Source: SZUA-100 sp965248135
GTDB lineage: Bacteria > Pseudomonadota > Alphaproteobacteria > Rhizobiales > Rhizobiaceae
Direction: 5' to 3'
NCBI GenBank assembly: GCA_965248135.1
Contig: CBDFIN010000012.1
Span: 496,001-560,000 of the forward strand
DNA length: 64,000 nt
Shown here: positions 44,212-53,421 of the stretch, in pieces
Numbering within the stretch: the stretch's first letter is position 1
Layout: every line of letters begins with the position of its first letter
The notes under the pieces: generated by a model
Told to the model about the DNA's origin: nothing
Seen by the model: the letters and a program-made list of their open reading frames with translations, nothing else
The model's database searches: none
Translations under genes and position numbers: made by a program

Positions 44212-45726
44212 ATGATTGATTTGGCCGACCTACCCAATGATGTGGATGCATTAAAAACGATTATTGCTGGGCACGATGAACGTATTGCGCAGTTGGAAGT
44301 GCTGATTAAGGCCTTCAAACAAGCGATGTTCGGTCGTAAATCCGAGAAGCTCAATGCCGATCAGTTTGAATTTGCACTGGAAGATATCGAGACGGCAATT
44401 GAGGCTGTGAAAGCCGAACAAGATGCCAGTGAGTTTACTTCTGGGTCCAGGACCAAAAAACCCCGAGCGGCAAACCGCGGGTCTTTACCCAAACATCTGC
44501 CACGCATCGAAGAGATTATAGAGCTCGAGGATAAGGGTTGCTCTTGTGGCGGTCAGATGCATGTGATTGGCGAGGATGTATCAGAGCGTCTGGATGTGAT
44601 CCCTGCTCAGTTCAGGGTCATTGTCACCCGCCGTCCCAAATATGCCTGCCGCTCATGCGAAAACGGCATTACCCAGATGCCAGCCCCGGCGCATCTGGTC
44701 GAGGGTGGTCTACCTACTGAAGCTCTGGTTGCCCATGTACTTGTCTCCAAATATGCGGATCATTTGCCGCTCTATCGTCAGGCTCAGATTTACAACCGCC
44801 AGGGCATTGATCTGGATCGCTCGACGCTGGCAAACTGGGTGGGCAAAGCAGCTTTTGAGTTAAAGCCCGTGTTTGAATGCCTGATGGCCGATTTGAAGCA
44901 ATCCACCAAACTCTATATGGATGAAACCCGCGCCCCGGTTCTTGACCCAGGCAGGCGCAAAACCAAAACCGGTTACTTTTGGGCACTGGCGCGTGATGAC
45001 AGGCCGTGGTGCGGCGATGATCCACCAGGTGTTGCCTATTGCTATGCACCCGGACGCAGTGGGAAATATGCGGAAGCTATCTTGCAGGGCTTCAGCGGCG
45101 TTTTGCAGGTTGATGGCTATGCCGGTTACAACCGCCTACTCAAGCGAACTGACAGGCAAATTCAGCTGGCCTATTGCTGGGCTCATGCACGGCGCAAACT
45201 GCATGAGGTTGCTAAAAACAGCACCGCACCCATTGCCGAGGAAGGGCTCAAACGCATTGGCGAACTCTATCGTATTGAGGTTGACATCCGTGGTCAAAGT
45301 TCTGATGAACGCCTTGCTGCGCGACAGAAACGAACCGTCCCGCGAATAGAAGCATTTGAACTATGGCTCACCGGGCAGCGCGCTCGCGTCTCAGGCAAAT
45401 CTCCCTTGGGCGAGGCGTTACGTTATATTGCGAGATTTTGGCAGGGGTTAATCCTGTTCACCAGTGATGGCCGCATCGAGATCGATAACAACGCAGTCGA
45501 ACGCACTATGCGACCGATCGCGCTTAATCGCAAAAACGCGCTATTTGCCGGTCATGATGCCGGTGCTAAAAACTGGGGCATTATCTCATCCCTGATAGAA
45601 ACTGCCAAACTCAATAAAATTGAGCCGCATGCCTACCTGACCACCACACTCCAGGCAATACTCAATGGCCACAAGCAAAGCCAGATCGAGCAACTCCTGC
45701 CATGGAACTATGCCGCAACCGTGTGA
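44212..45726 (+). CDS. tnpC: IS66 transposase TnpC (copy C)
   Basis: 504 residues with zipper, zinc region and complete DDE core, identical in translation to copy A. The stop lies 16 bp before the element end. Confidence 0.94.
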   Translation: MIDLADLPNDVDALKTIIAGHDERIAQLEVLIKAFKQAMFGRKSEKLNADQFEFALEDIETAIEAVKAEQDASEFTSGSRTKKPRAANRGSLPKHLPRIEEIIELEDKGCSCGGQMHVIGEDVSERLDVIPAQFRVIVTRRPKYACRSCENGITQMPAPAHLVEGGLPTEALVAHVLVSKYADHLPLYRQAQIYNRQGIDLDRSTLANWVGKAAFELKPVFECLMADLKQSTKLYMDETRAPVLDPGRRKTKTGYFWALARDDRPWCGDDPPGVAYCYAPGRSGKYAEAILQGFSGVLQVDGYAGYNRLLKRTDRQIQLAYCWAHARRKLHEVAKNSTAPIAEEGLKRIGELYRIEVDIRGQSSDERLAARQKRTVPRIEAFELWLTGQRARVSGKSPLGEALRYIARFWQGLILFTSDGRIEIDNNAVERTMRPIALNRKNALFAGHDAGAKNWGIISSLIETAKLNKIEPHAYLTTTLQAILNGHKQSQIEQLLPWNYAATV

Positions 45727-45742
45727 TCGGTGCATCGCTTAC

Positions 45743-46714
45743 GTTGAATTCGGAACATGTCCGAATTGCAGATCAACAAATGAACCACTGGTAGACGCTA
45801 GGCGACTAGCGGACTACTTTGAACTTCTTGTTGGTATCTACATTCCATCAGATGAGGGGAAACCTCTTACATCTTGGCTCAAAGACGATTGGGCTCTTTT
45901 CACACATCCCGAAATTTCAGCAGCGAAGTCAAAGGAATTATTGTCTGAAATATTGGACGATGGAGAAATCGTAAGGAAAAACTTTGATGTTTCGGAAAAA
46001 TGTAAAACTGATAGTGTTGAACGATGGCACAAGCTCAGACGCGAATTAATGCATGTAAATCGCTATTTTCCAGACAGTGATTTTGACAGAGATAGACTTG
46101 AGTTCTTGCTGTCCAATCTGCGTCTGGAATTCGAAAACTGGCCTGACAAATGGTTTCGGGCGCGGATTGAAAAAGATCGGCAGTCTATTGCATTAGGTGA
46201 TATGGGAGCACCGCCAGAAAAACTTGCGGCTCATGGCCGCGCGAACCCTGCTGGTATCCCATATCTATATCTTGCATCAGAAGTAGATACGGTCATCGCT
46301 GAAGTTCGACCACATCCGGGTGAACGAATCTGTGTAGCGGGCTTTGCTGTCGACGATTCGTCAAAAATTGTTGACTTAAGACAACCTAGGACCCTGATCT
46401 CACCATTTTTGCTGGAGGACGAGAATGAGATTGCTGTAATGCGGGGTGATGTTGATTTTTTAGAAATTCTTGGGCGTGAGTTAGCTACTCCTATCGTTCC
46501 CAATAATACAGCGATCGACTATATTCCCAGCCAATTCCTGTGCGAGTTTATTAAGAAATGTGGTTTTGACGGCGTTGCATATGGCAGTGCAATGAGCAAC
46601 GGAATGAACTTAGCATTGTTTGATCCCGATTTGGCTAATTCTACATCTATCGTCGAATACGACGTAACTGGGTTAAATTTTGCCTACGAAGCTGTTGATC
46701 CCGAAGGAACTTGA
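45743..46714 (+). pseudogene. RES-domain protein, N-terminus removed by IS66
   Basis: Native sequence starts at the IS66 edge with FGTCPNCRS, a C-x2-C that looks like half of a zinc knuckle, then a helical region (LVDARRLADYFELL). The RES domain comprises KWFRARI, GRANPAGIPYLYLASEVDTVIAEVRPHPGE and a C-terminal GFDGVAYGSAMSNGMNLALFDPD. RES proteins include NAD-degrading toxins (Res/Xre systems); Arg, Tyr and Glu in these blocks are the expected active-site type residues. The open frame begins inside tnpC at 45665, so a fusion protein is possible. No antitoxin is next to it. Confidence 0.82.
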
Positions 46715-46745
46715 CATATTTGCAGACTATTTTTGCAACTTCATA

Positions 46746-47641
46746 TGAGATATAGCCAAGCGACACTGTTTTGATTCAAATATTGAAGTCCTTGAACAGT
46801 GTTTCGATATCGCATTTGTGTTTTCGTCTGATGGCCTTTGCCTGTGCCCATTTATGCTCGATCGGGTTGAGGTCTGGAGAATATGGCGGTAGATATTCGA
46901 GTGTGTGTCCGGCATCCTTGATAGCCTCCTTCATGTCCTGGCGCTTGTGAAAACTTGCATTGTCCATAACAACAACAGCACCGGGAGGCAGCTTTGGAAT
47001 GAGATCGCCTGTCAGCCAGCCATGGAAGACATCGCTGTCGATATTGCATGGAGACAGGCAGGTTGTCAGCAAGGTGCCGCCCAACAACGCCCCGATGACG
47101 TTTGTCCTTCCCCGCGCATGCCAGTCATGAACGCCAAAACAGCGCAGGCCCTTGGCCGCATAGCCATGGGTGCGGGGCATATCATGGGCAAAGCCTGATT
47201 CATCAATATAGACGATGGGCTTGCCGGTTTTTTCATGCCCGCTAATCGTTTCCTGGAAGGCTGTACGCCTGGTCGCGTCCGCTTTCGGATGGCGAAACGC
47301 TTTTTTTATATGTCACCCCCAACTTGCGCAACGCCTGCCAGATTGCCTTAGGTGAAACATCAAAACGCACCGCACGTTCATACTGATAGGCATCGGGAAA
47401 TTCCGCCACATCGCGGGCCAGTGCAGCCATGTCAATCTTGCGCATGCGGGGCTTGGATTGATCCGGCTCAAGCCGATTGGCCCAGCGAACAACCGAGGCA
47501 ACCCCAACGCTAAACCGAAGTGCCGTTTGTTTAAATGTCAGCCCTTCCTTGTCTCGAACCTTAAGAACATGTTTGCGGAATTTAACAGGATAAGTCATGC
47601 ACAAAACTATAATCAAAATTATGTCGCTTGGCTATATCTCA
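46746..47641 (-). mobile_element. IS630-family insertion sequence
   Basis: Inverted repeats TGAGATATAGCCAAGCGACA (46746-46765) and its complement (47622-47641). A TA precedes the left end as expected for IS630, but the right flank is TG rather than TA. Confidence 0.85.
46776..47616 (-). CDS. IS630-family transposase in two frames (frameshift at an A7 run)
   Basis: The first frame (47616-47242) has the helix-turn-helix VKFRKHVLKVRDKEGLTFKQ...VASVVRWANR. The second (ending at 46776) has the DDE part: FGVHDWHARGRTNVIGAL, VVMDNASFHKRQDM (Asp) and LPPYSPDLNPIEHKWAQAK (Glu). The frames overlap near an A7 run (minus-strand complement of 47301-47307, TATAAAAAAAGCG), a good slippage site. IS630 elements commonly make the full transposase by such frameshifting, so this may be functional. 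Confidence 0.82.
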
Positions 47642-47692
47642 TGGGGAATGGAATTCCCAACATGCAATCAAATACCACACTTTTGGATAGAC

Positions 47693-49606
47693 ATCGCGGT
47701 AGAGATGCCCGTTACCGGGCACCCCCCGCACAGATCCGTACGAGCGGGTTTCCCGCATACGGCTCCTGTCTTGAGTATTTGACGGCAAATCGGTCATGTG
47801 GCCAAGGGTGAAGGATACGCGGTTGCGGGAGGTAGTCGTCGGCAAGTTTCTTCACTTTGACCAGAGTCATTTTGTCTTTCTGACTGCGTCGCTTTAGCGT
47901 TCGCAACCAGCGTTTGACAATTCGATCCCTGAAAGCTGCCAATGCACGTCTGTTCGTTGGAACAGCGTGATAGGCGAAGAACCCTGTAACGACCTGCTTC
48001 AGGTATTTCCCCTGTTCGGGGATCGACTGATGCATGCGCCGTCGCAATTCCCTCTTAACTTCCAGGATTTTCGCCCGCATGCGGTCACGACGGGTAAGCC
48101 TGCATAGCAGAAAGTTCCCGCGTTTTGATTTTCCACAAACATGCGTAAACCCAAGGAAGTTGAAGGTCTCCGGTTTTCCAAGCCCGCGCTGTGCTCGTCT
48201 GGCTGCCGCATGGCGGCCAAACTCGATCAGGCGGGTTTTGTCTGGATGTAGTGACAGCGCAAACTCCTGCAGCCTTTCGCGCATGGCTTCCTGGAACATC
48301 TGGGCATCGGCTTCATGTTCGAAACCGACCACAATGTCGTCCGCATAGCGCACGATGATAATATCACCTTTGGCCTGCCGGTGTCGCCACCGGTTAGCCC
48401 ACAGATCAAAGACGTAGTGCAGGTAAATGTTGGAGAGCAACGGTGAGATCACCGAACCCTGCCCACTGCCCTGATCACTGACCGTCAAAACACCATCTTC
48501 CAGAATACCCGCCTTCAACCACTTGCGGATGAGGCGGATGATGCGCGGATCGCCGATCCGGTGCTCCAGGAAACGGATCAGCCAATCTTGACTGATTGTA
48601 TCGAAGAACGACCGTATGTCGGCATCCAGTATGTAGTTCACCTTTCTGCTGCGGATTCCGGTTGCTACCGCATCCAGCGCATCATGCTGGCTGCGTGTCG
48701 GCCGGAAGCCATACGAGAACCCGAGGAAATCCTCCTCGTAGATCACGTTCAGCACTGCAACCACCGCCCTTTGGACAATCTTGTCCTCAAGGGCTGCAAT
48801 CGCTATCGGACGTTTCCTGCCATCAGGCTTGGGTATATAGTGCCTGCGGGAGGGTTGTGCCCGATACGCTCCCCTGCGAAGCCGGTTATGCAAATCAACA
48901 ACCCTTCGGTCGAGGCTTGCTTCGTACTTCTGCCATGTCAGCCCGTCTATGCCCGCAGCAGCATTCTTCTTAAGAGTGTAGAACGCTGTCCGCAGCATCT
49001 GCGGTCCGATATGGTGGTGGAGCGCGGTGAACCTTTCCTTCTTCTTTAGCCTTACGGCCTGCCGTACGCGACCCAACGCCTGTTTCACGCTTTCCCGGTC
49101 CTGAGCCCGGCACGTGCTTTGCTGTTTCGCGTTCCTCTCGACTCCCGCCCTTGGCTCCACCGGCTCCGCCACCGGTTGCCCGGTCTTGTTCGTCGGTTTC
49201 ATCGTTACTATGGCGAGATCTGACTTCTCATGTCCGTACATCATCGGTTATGGCTCCTCACCTTTCCAATACGGACCACAGCGATGCGTGTCTGCGGCCA
49301 GACATGAGACCTCCCGGTTCCCAGACAAGGAGCTTGTGTGCGTGCCAGCTTCCACGACCACGCCGGACCGAACGGGCACTTGCGATAAACGCACCCGTGC
49401 GTGTTGCCTTCCGCATATCCCAAGACGTCGGCATCCGAAACTTCCGTTCTTTCGCGGCTTTACCAGCCAGCCTGCACATACCCCTGCCGACGCTTCGCCA
49501 CAGCCCTCGCGGACGGTAACGCACGGCTCGGGGAACAATGTGGTTCGCTATTCCTTCATTGTAATGGACTTTCACCATCTACTCCTTGCCGGTTAATCCG
49601 GCGCAC
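47693..49606 (-). mobile_element. Group II intron with maturase gene
   Basis: The 5' end is GTGCGCC at 49600-49606 (minus strand), followed by the typical GGTGAAAGTCCATTA stretch. Domain V is at about 47731-47765 (GAGCCGTATGCGGG, loop, CCCGC...GTACGG), then a domain VI hairpin with a bulged A, and a 3' end near CCGCGAT (47693). About 1.9 kb. The 3' end is inferred from fold and exact to a few bases. Confidence 0.85.
47712..49244 (-). CDS. ltrA: Group II intron reverse transcriptase/maturase
   Basis: 510 residues; MKPTNKTGQP (residue 16) is an alternative start. The RT domain has AGIDGLTWQKYEASL (RT1), KPDGRKRPIAIAALEDKIVQ (RT2), YILDADIRSFFDTI (RT3), GSGQGSVISPLLSNIYLHYV (RT4) and the catalytic RYADDIVVGF (RT5). 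Domain X follows (YLKQVVTGFFAYHAVP). There is no HNH endonuclease domain, as in bacterial class C-like introns. The last ~15 codons are read from domain V RNA. It supports splicing and retrohoming. Confidence 0.93.
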   Translation of the reverse strand: MMYGHEKSDLAIVTMKPTNKTGQPVAEPVEPRAGVERNAKQQSTCRAQDRESVKQALGRVRQAVRLKKKERFTALHHHIGPQMLRTAFYTLKKNAAAGIDGLTWQKYEASLDRRVVDLHNRLRRGAYRAQPSRRHYIPKPDGRKRPIAIAALEDKIVQRAVVAVLNVIYEEDFLGFSYGFRPTRSQHDALDAVATGIRSRKVNYILDADIRSFFDTISQDWLIRFLEHRIGDPRIIRLIRKWLKAGILEDGVLTVSDQGSGQGSVISPLLSNIYLHYVFDLWANRWRHRQAKGDIIIVRYADDIVVGFEHEADAQMFQEAMRERLQEFALSLHPDKTRLIEFGRHAAARRAQRGLGKPETFNFLGFTHVCGKSKRGNFLLCRLTRRDRMRAKILEVKRELRRRMHQSIPEQGKYLKQVVTGFFAYHAVPTNRRALAAFRDRIVKRWLRTLKRRSQKDKMTLVKVKKLADDYLPQPRILHPWPHDRFAVKYSRQEPYAGNPLVRICAGGAR

Positions 49607-49802
49607 GGGATCGAACGGGGGGATGTCAAATTCCCCCTCATGCCTGAATATGCCCCTGCATATGAGGGCCAAGATAGGGCTTGTATTACAAGCCCTATCT
49701 TGCGGAGCGTAGAAATCAAATTTCACTTTCAACTTTGAACCAGCGCGATGGTTCATTGGGCTGAGATCATAAAGTTGTTTGCGTTGAAAATGCACTCCTT
49801 TC
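49607..49802. other. Palindromes at the intron 5' flank
   Basis: A perfect 15-bp inverted repeat with a single-base loop (AAGATAGGGCTTGTA / TACAAGCCCTATCTT, 49671-49701) and a second hairpin (CCCTCAT ... ATGAGGG, 49634-49668) lie within 100 bp of the intron. Class C introns prefer terminator-like hairpins as targets. An 88-codon frame here is not credible. Confidence 0.6.
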
Positions 49803-49818
49803 GTAAGCGTCCTGCTGA

Positions 49819-51324
49819 TCACTCGCCCGCAGGATAATTCCAGGGCAACAGCTCGTCAATTTGGTTGATCTTGTGATCTGCAATGCGACCAAGAACATCG
49901 GTGAGCCAAGCTTGGGGATCGACCTTATTCAGCTTTGCAGTTTCAATCAGGGTGAAGGCGATTGCCATGGCTTTGCCACCGTGCTCAGAACCAGCAAACA
50001 TCCAGTTTTTGCGGCCAAGAGCTACCGGCTTGACTGCCCGCTCACAAGTATTGTTGTCCAATTCCAGGAAGCCATTATCGAGATAGGGCCGGGCCTTTGG
50101 CATCCGGCTGAGCGCATACCGGATGGCTTTGGCCAGCGGTGACTTGCCGGAGATTTTGGGCAGCTGCGCATGCAGCCATGTTTCCAAATCATCAAAGATA
50201 GGCTTGGCTTTTTTCCGGCGAATGGCGACCCGGTCTTCGGGGGAATGGCCACGGCCTTCTTTCTCGATGCCATAAAGTTTGGCAATGCGCTTGATGGCCT
50301 CCTCGGCAATGGCCGAGCCTTGAGATTGCTGAACATCAACAAACTTACGGCGGATATGAGCCATGCAGGCAACCTCTGAGGCTTTGTCCTCACCGAACAC
50401 CCCATTGAAGCCAGCATAACCGTCCGCATGCACCCAGCCTTTGTAATTTGACAAATGGCGCACGGGATGCTCGCCTTTTCGATCAATCGTAAACTGATAC
50501 CATGCGCAAGGCGGGGCCTGACCATCCCATGGCCGTTCATCCCGCACATAGGCCCAGACCCGTGCTGTTTTGGTTCGTTTATTCCCCGGTGCCAGCATCT
50601 TCACAGGCGTATCATCAGCAAACAGTGCCTGGCCTTGCCGGACATGTTTGCCGATTGCATCTGCCAGGGGTTCCAGCAGGGCCGTTGATTTACCAATCCA
50701 GTCGGCCAGAGTGGAACGGTCAAGGTCAATGCCTTCACGCCCGTAAATCTGTGATTGACGGTAAAGCGGCAAGTGATCGGCAAACTTCGAGACCAGAACA
50801 TGGGCCAGAAGCCCCGGTCCTGGACGACCCCGTTCTATGGGACGTGATGGCATTGGTGCCTGCAACACCGCCTCACAGCAAGAGCAGGCCATGCGCGGGC
50901 GAACAATCTTGTTGACGACAAAACGCCCCGGCACGTATTCCAGTTCCTCGGTAACATCCTCACCCAGTGTCTTCAGGCTGCCGCCACACTTGCTGCAATT
51001 ATCACCGGGGGTGAGAACCTGCTCATTACGTTCCAGATGTTCAGGCAAGGGTTTACGTTTCGGCTTCTTCTTTGTCCCACTGACTCGAGGCTCGGGAGTA
51101 TCTGTTTCCTTGCTCGCTGCTGCTATCTCTTCGTTCTCAACAAACAACTGAAATTGATCAAGGCTTTCCGATTTGCTGCCAAAGCGATGACGGTTGTGAC
51201 CTGCAAGCTGGTGTTTGAGATCAGCAATCTTCAGGTCTCGGTTCTTCAACTCACTCGCCAGAAGTATCACCATATCCTGAAGTTCTCCGGGATCATCGGG
51301 CAGCGTTGAAAGGTTGTTCAGCAT
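49819..51324 (-). CDS. tnpC: IS66 transposase TnpC (second type)
   Basis: 501 residues. A coiled N-terminus (LKNRDLKIADLKHQLAGHNRH) precedes a zinc region (CSKCGGSLKTLG, MACSCCEAVL). The core has LFADDTPVKMLAPG (first Asp), VHADGYAGFNGVF (second Asp) and NNTCERAVKPVAL (Glu). The IS66_C tail ends LLPWNYPAGE. Intact. Confidence 0.94.
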   Translation of the reverse strand: MLNNLSTLPDDPGELQDMVILLASELKNRDLKIADLKHQLAGHNRHRFGSKSESLDQFQLFVENEEIAAASKETDTPEPRVSGTKKKPKRKPLPEHLERNEQVLTPGDNCSKCGGSLKTLGEDVTEELEYVPGRFVVNKIVRPRMACSCCEAVLQAPMPSRPIERGRPGPGLLAHVLVSKFADHLPLYRQSQIYGREGIDLDRSTLADWIGKSTALLEPLADAIGKHVRQGQALFADDTPVKMLAPGNKRTKTARVWAYVRDERPWDGQAPPCAWYQFTIDRKGEHPVRHLSNYKGWVHADGYAGFNGVFGEDKASEVACMAHIRRKFVDVQQSQGSAIAEEAIKRIAKLYGIEKEGRGHSPEDRVAIRRKKAKPIFDDLETWLHAQLPKISGKSPLAKAIRYALSRMPKARPYLDNGFLELDNNTCERAVKPVALGRKNWMFAGSEHGGKAMAIAFTLIETAKLNKVDPQAWLTDVLGRIADHKINQIDELLPWNYPAGE

Positions 51325-51419
51325 GGTGATTATCTACCAGAAACACCCCTGAAATGGAATCGTAAACGCGCAGAAATGCTCACTTTTGTTAAGAAAAGTG
51401 TCGCCCGTATCCTGCCCAT

Positions 51420-51767
51420 TCAACCGGTCTTTAGTGGCCGCCATGTCCTTTGCGGAATGCGCCAGTCTATGCCTTCCAACAACATCGCCAATTGAGCTGC
51501 CGTCAGACTGACCTTGCCATCCTTTGCGGCAGGCCAGACAAAACGGCCCCGTTCAAGCCGCTTGGAGAACAGACAAGCGCCCTGACTATCCCACCAGATG
51601 ATCTTGAGTAAATCACCGCGACGGCCACGGAAGACAAACAGGTGGCCACAAAACGGATCGGCAGCAAGCGTATTCTCAGCCTGAGCTGCCAGCGTATTAA
51701 ACCCGCGCCGCATGTCACTCACTCCGGCAGCAAGCCAGACCCGCGTATTGGCGGGAACCGGGATCAA
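51420..51767 (-). CDS. tnpB: IS66 accessory protein TnpB (second type)
   Basis: 115 residues, the typical TnpB: MIPVPANTRVWLAAGVSDMRRGF, GHLFVFRGRRGDLLKIIWWD, RFVWPAAKDGKVSLTAAQLAMLLEGIDW. Overlaps the tnpA stop by 4 bp. Confidence 0.93.
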   Translation of the reverse strand: MIPVPANTRVWLAAGVSDMRRGFNTLAAQAENTLAADPFCGHLFVFRGRRGDLLKIIWWDSQGACLFSKRLERGRFVWPAAKDGKVSLTAAQLAMLLEGIDWRIPQRTWRPLKTG

Positions 51768-52141
51768 GACACAAGCCCCTTCAACAAACGCGCCACCTCA
51801 GTGCCATCGAAACCGCCCTCAACAATCAGGTGGTGGCCATTGGAAAGGGCAATCTCGATACGCCCATGAGAACCGCAAGCCGTGTCTGGTTCCAAAACAG
51901 AGGGAAGAGGTGTCTGCTCATCGCAAACTTCAATTGGCAGAAAAACAGCGGCATCAGTCTCGTCGGGGGATGGTGCAAAACGCTCATCCTTCAGCCAGTT
52001 GAATATCTGGTTGGCGTTCATTGCGTAGCGCTGCGCAACCTGTGAGACCGATACGCCTGGTGCCAAGGTCTGCAAACAAATCGAGCGCTTCTCATCGTCG
52101 CTCCATGTCCGCCGTGCCCGTTTCTTCGACAATTCCCGCAC
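51764..52141 (-). CDS. tnpA: IS66 accessory protein TnpA (second type)
   Basis: A GTG start (VRELSKKRARRTWSDDEKRS) is preferred since relatives begin close to SKKRAR; the frame extends to an ATG at 52192 beyond the probable element end. The helix-turn-helix is VSVSQVAQRYAMNANQIFNWL. The C-terminus GRIEIALSNGHHLIVEGGFDGTEVARLLKGL is typical of TnpA. Confidence 0.85.
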   Translation of the reverse strand: MRELSKKRARRTWSDDEKRSICLQTLAPGVSVSQVAQRYAMNANQIFNWLKDERFAPSPDETDAAVFLPIEVCDEQTPLPSVLEPDTACGSHGRIEIALSNGHHLIVEGGFDGTEVARLLKGLVS

Positions 52142-52189
52142 CCCGTAAGTGTCCACTTGTTCGTCGTGGACACTAACCCACGCTATCAA

Positions 52190-52636
52190 CACGCGTTAGG
52201 TGGGGCTAACCGGACGCTCTCTGTGAACTTTCGGCTTTCAATGCCTTGATAAACCGGCAAACCGGGGATACGAACCGTCATAACCTTCTTCAACCAGCTG
52301 CTCATAAAGCTTCACTGTCGTGCGCCGTTCCCGGCGGGGAGCGCCCTGATCACGTTCGTACATCCCACGCAAACGATCTTGGAAACCGGCAAGTTTATGG
52401 CGCACAGGCGGCGTCTTGCGATGATAACATGGTGGTGAAGTATCGCTCGGATGCTTCCTGATCGTATTGCGGGAAAAACCGCTATCACGGCTAACCGACC
52501 GGATCGAATGACCATCTCGTAAAACCGGACGTCGTATCCTGGCTGCTTTTCCCCCGCGTTAAAATACGCGGATGTTACCAAAACAGGCGAGTCAATTTTA
52601 AACGCCAATTACCCACCTAAGTGGGTCAATTTTGCA
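52190..52636 (-). pseudogene. IS21-family IstA, N-terminal fragment
   Basis: On the minus strand an IS21-type end (AAAATTGACCCACTT, about 52617-52636) is followed by a frame reading VLRDGHSIRSVSRDSGFSRN (helix-turn-helix), then RERRTTVKLYEQLVEEGYDG, which matches the start of IstA. It ends in a stop near 52240. The integrase core and istB are absent. Confidence 0.75.
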
Positions 52637-52650
52637 TGCCTATTCACAGG

Positions 52651-53421
52651 TTATTCCCAGTTAGCCAAATTGTGGCCACTTTCAACGAGCTTCCTGCGTG
52701 CGCGTGGCAAGCCGTCACCCACAAAATTCAAAATATTGGCGGTACAGGCCGCTGAAATTCCGTCCATTGCCAAAACAATGTCAAAATGGCGGAAATTACC
52801 GGCACCTCCCATACAAATCACTGGTAAGGCGGTAATATTTACGACAGAAGAAATTGTTTCAATATCGTAGCCAAATCCTGTTCCGTCCATGTTAATCGAA
52901 TTCAACAAAATCTCACCAACCCCCAGCTGTTCAATATGACGGAGATAGTCTGAAAGATTGTCGTTAATCGCATGTTCGCCGTTGTTCGTCGATATTTGTG
53001 CTGACCCATTCCTGATTCGGTAGTCAACGGATGCAATAACACTTTGAGATCCAAACTCCTCGACGATTTTCTCGACTTCTCTCGGATCTTGGACCAGCAG
53101 ACTGTTCACTACAATTTTGTCTGCGCCATTTCCAAAAAGTCTGCGCGCGTCTTCGATGGAACTTATTCCGCCTCCTGCGGCAAGCGGAATAAATACACCG
53201 GAGCTCAGCGCCCGGATCTCATTCGCCAAGTTTACCATGCTCTTGCCATCTCTTGACGCATCAACGACGACCAATTCATCCAGCGAGAACGAGATTTTCT
53301 GTAACTTATAGTTATTTTTTAACCAATTCGCATTGCCGACTTTCTGAAGTCTGAAATTCCGGCTTTGATGGTAGAACCCATTGGCATAAATCAACGCAAA
53401 AATCAGACGTTTCCTAAGCAT
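52651..53421 (-). CDS. HisF-like cyclase subunit of a sugar amidination system
   Basis: 256 residues, a (beta-alpha)8 barrel with ELVVVDASRDGK, VFIPLAAGGGISSIEDARRLF, GADKIVVNSLLV, VIASVDYRIRNG, INMDGTGFGYDIE and VICMGGAGNFRHF. The second catalytic Asp of true HisF (ASVDYR) is kept. The usual N-terminal Asp segment is replaced by LIFALIYANG, so it is unlikely to make histidine. Together with HisH-like and N-acetyl-sugar amidotransferase genes it resembles WbuZ/WbpG-type trios. There the HisH/HisF pair delivers ammonia to turn an acetamido group into acetamidino. Last gene of the operon; overlaps hisH by 8 bp. Confidence 0.87.
   Translation of the reverse strand: MLRKRLIFALIYANGFYHQSRNFRLQKVGNANWLKNNYKLQKISFSLDELVVVDASRDGKSMVNLANEIRALSSGVFIPLAAGGGISSIEDARRLFGNGADKIVVNSLLVQDPREVEKIVEEFGSQSVIASVDYRIRNGSAQISTNNGEHAINDNLSDYLRHIEQLGVGEILLNSINMDGTGFGYDIETISSVVNITALPVICMGGAGNFRHFDIVLAMDGISAACTANILNFVGDGLPRARRKLVESGHNLANWE

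Larger units (their letters stand above)
43276..45742 (+). mobile_element. IS66-family insertion sequence, copy C (complete)
   Basis: 2467 bp from GTAAGCGCTGTTCC (43276) to GGTGCATCGCTTAC (45742), the same length and gene set as copy A. The 8-bp flanks (AGTATAAT and GTTGAATT) differ, so no target duplication remains. It joins the rep gene to the RES-domain gene. Confidence 0.92.
49803..52177 (-). mobile_element. IS66-family insertion sequence, second type
   Basis: A GTAAGCGTCC end lies at 49803. The other end is probably near 52177 (complement GTTAGTGTCC), only an 8/10 match, so that boundary is approximate. Three genes on the minus strand in the order tnpA, tnpB, tnpC. It differs clearly in sequence from copies A-C. 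Confidence 0.75.

Noticed and set aside
49556..49822. 88-codon minus-strand ORF spanning the IS66 edge and intron start
   Set aside because: Crosses mobile-element borders and palindromes; not a gene.
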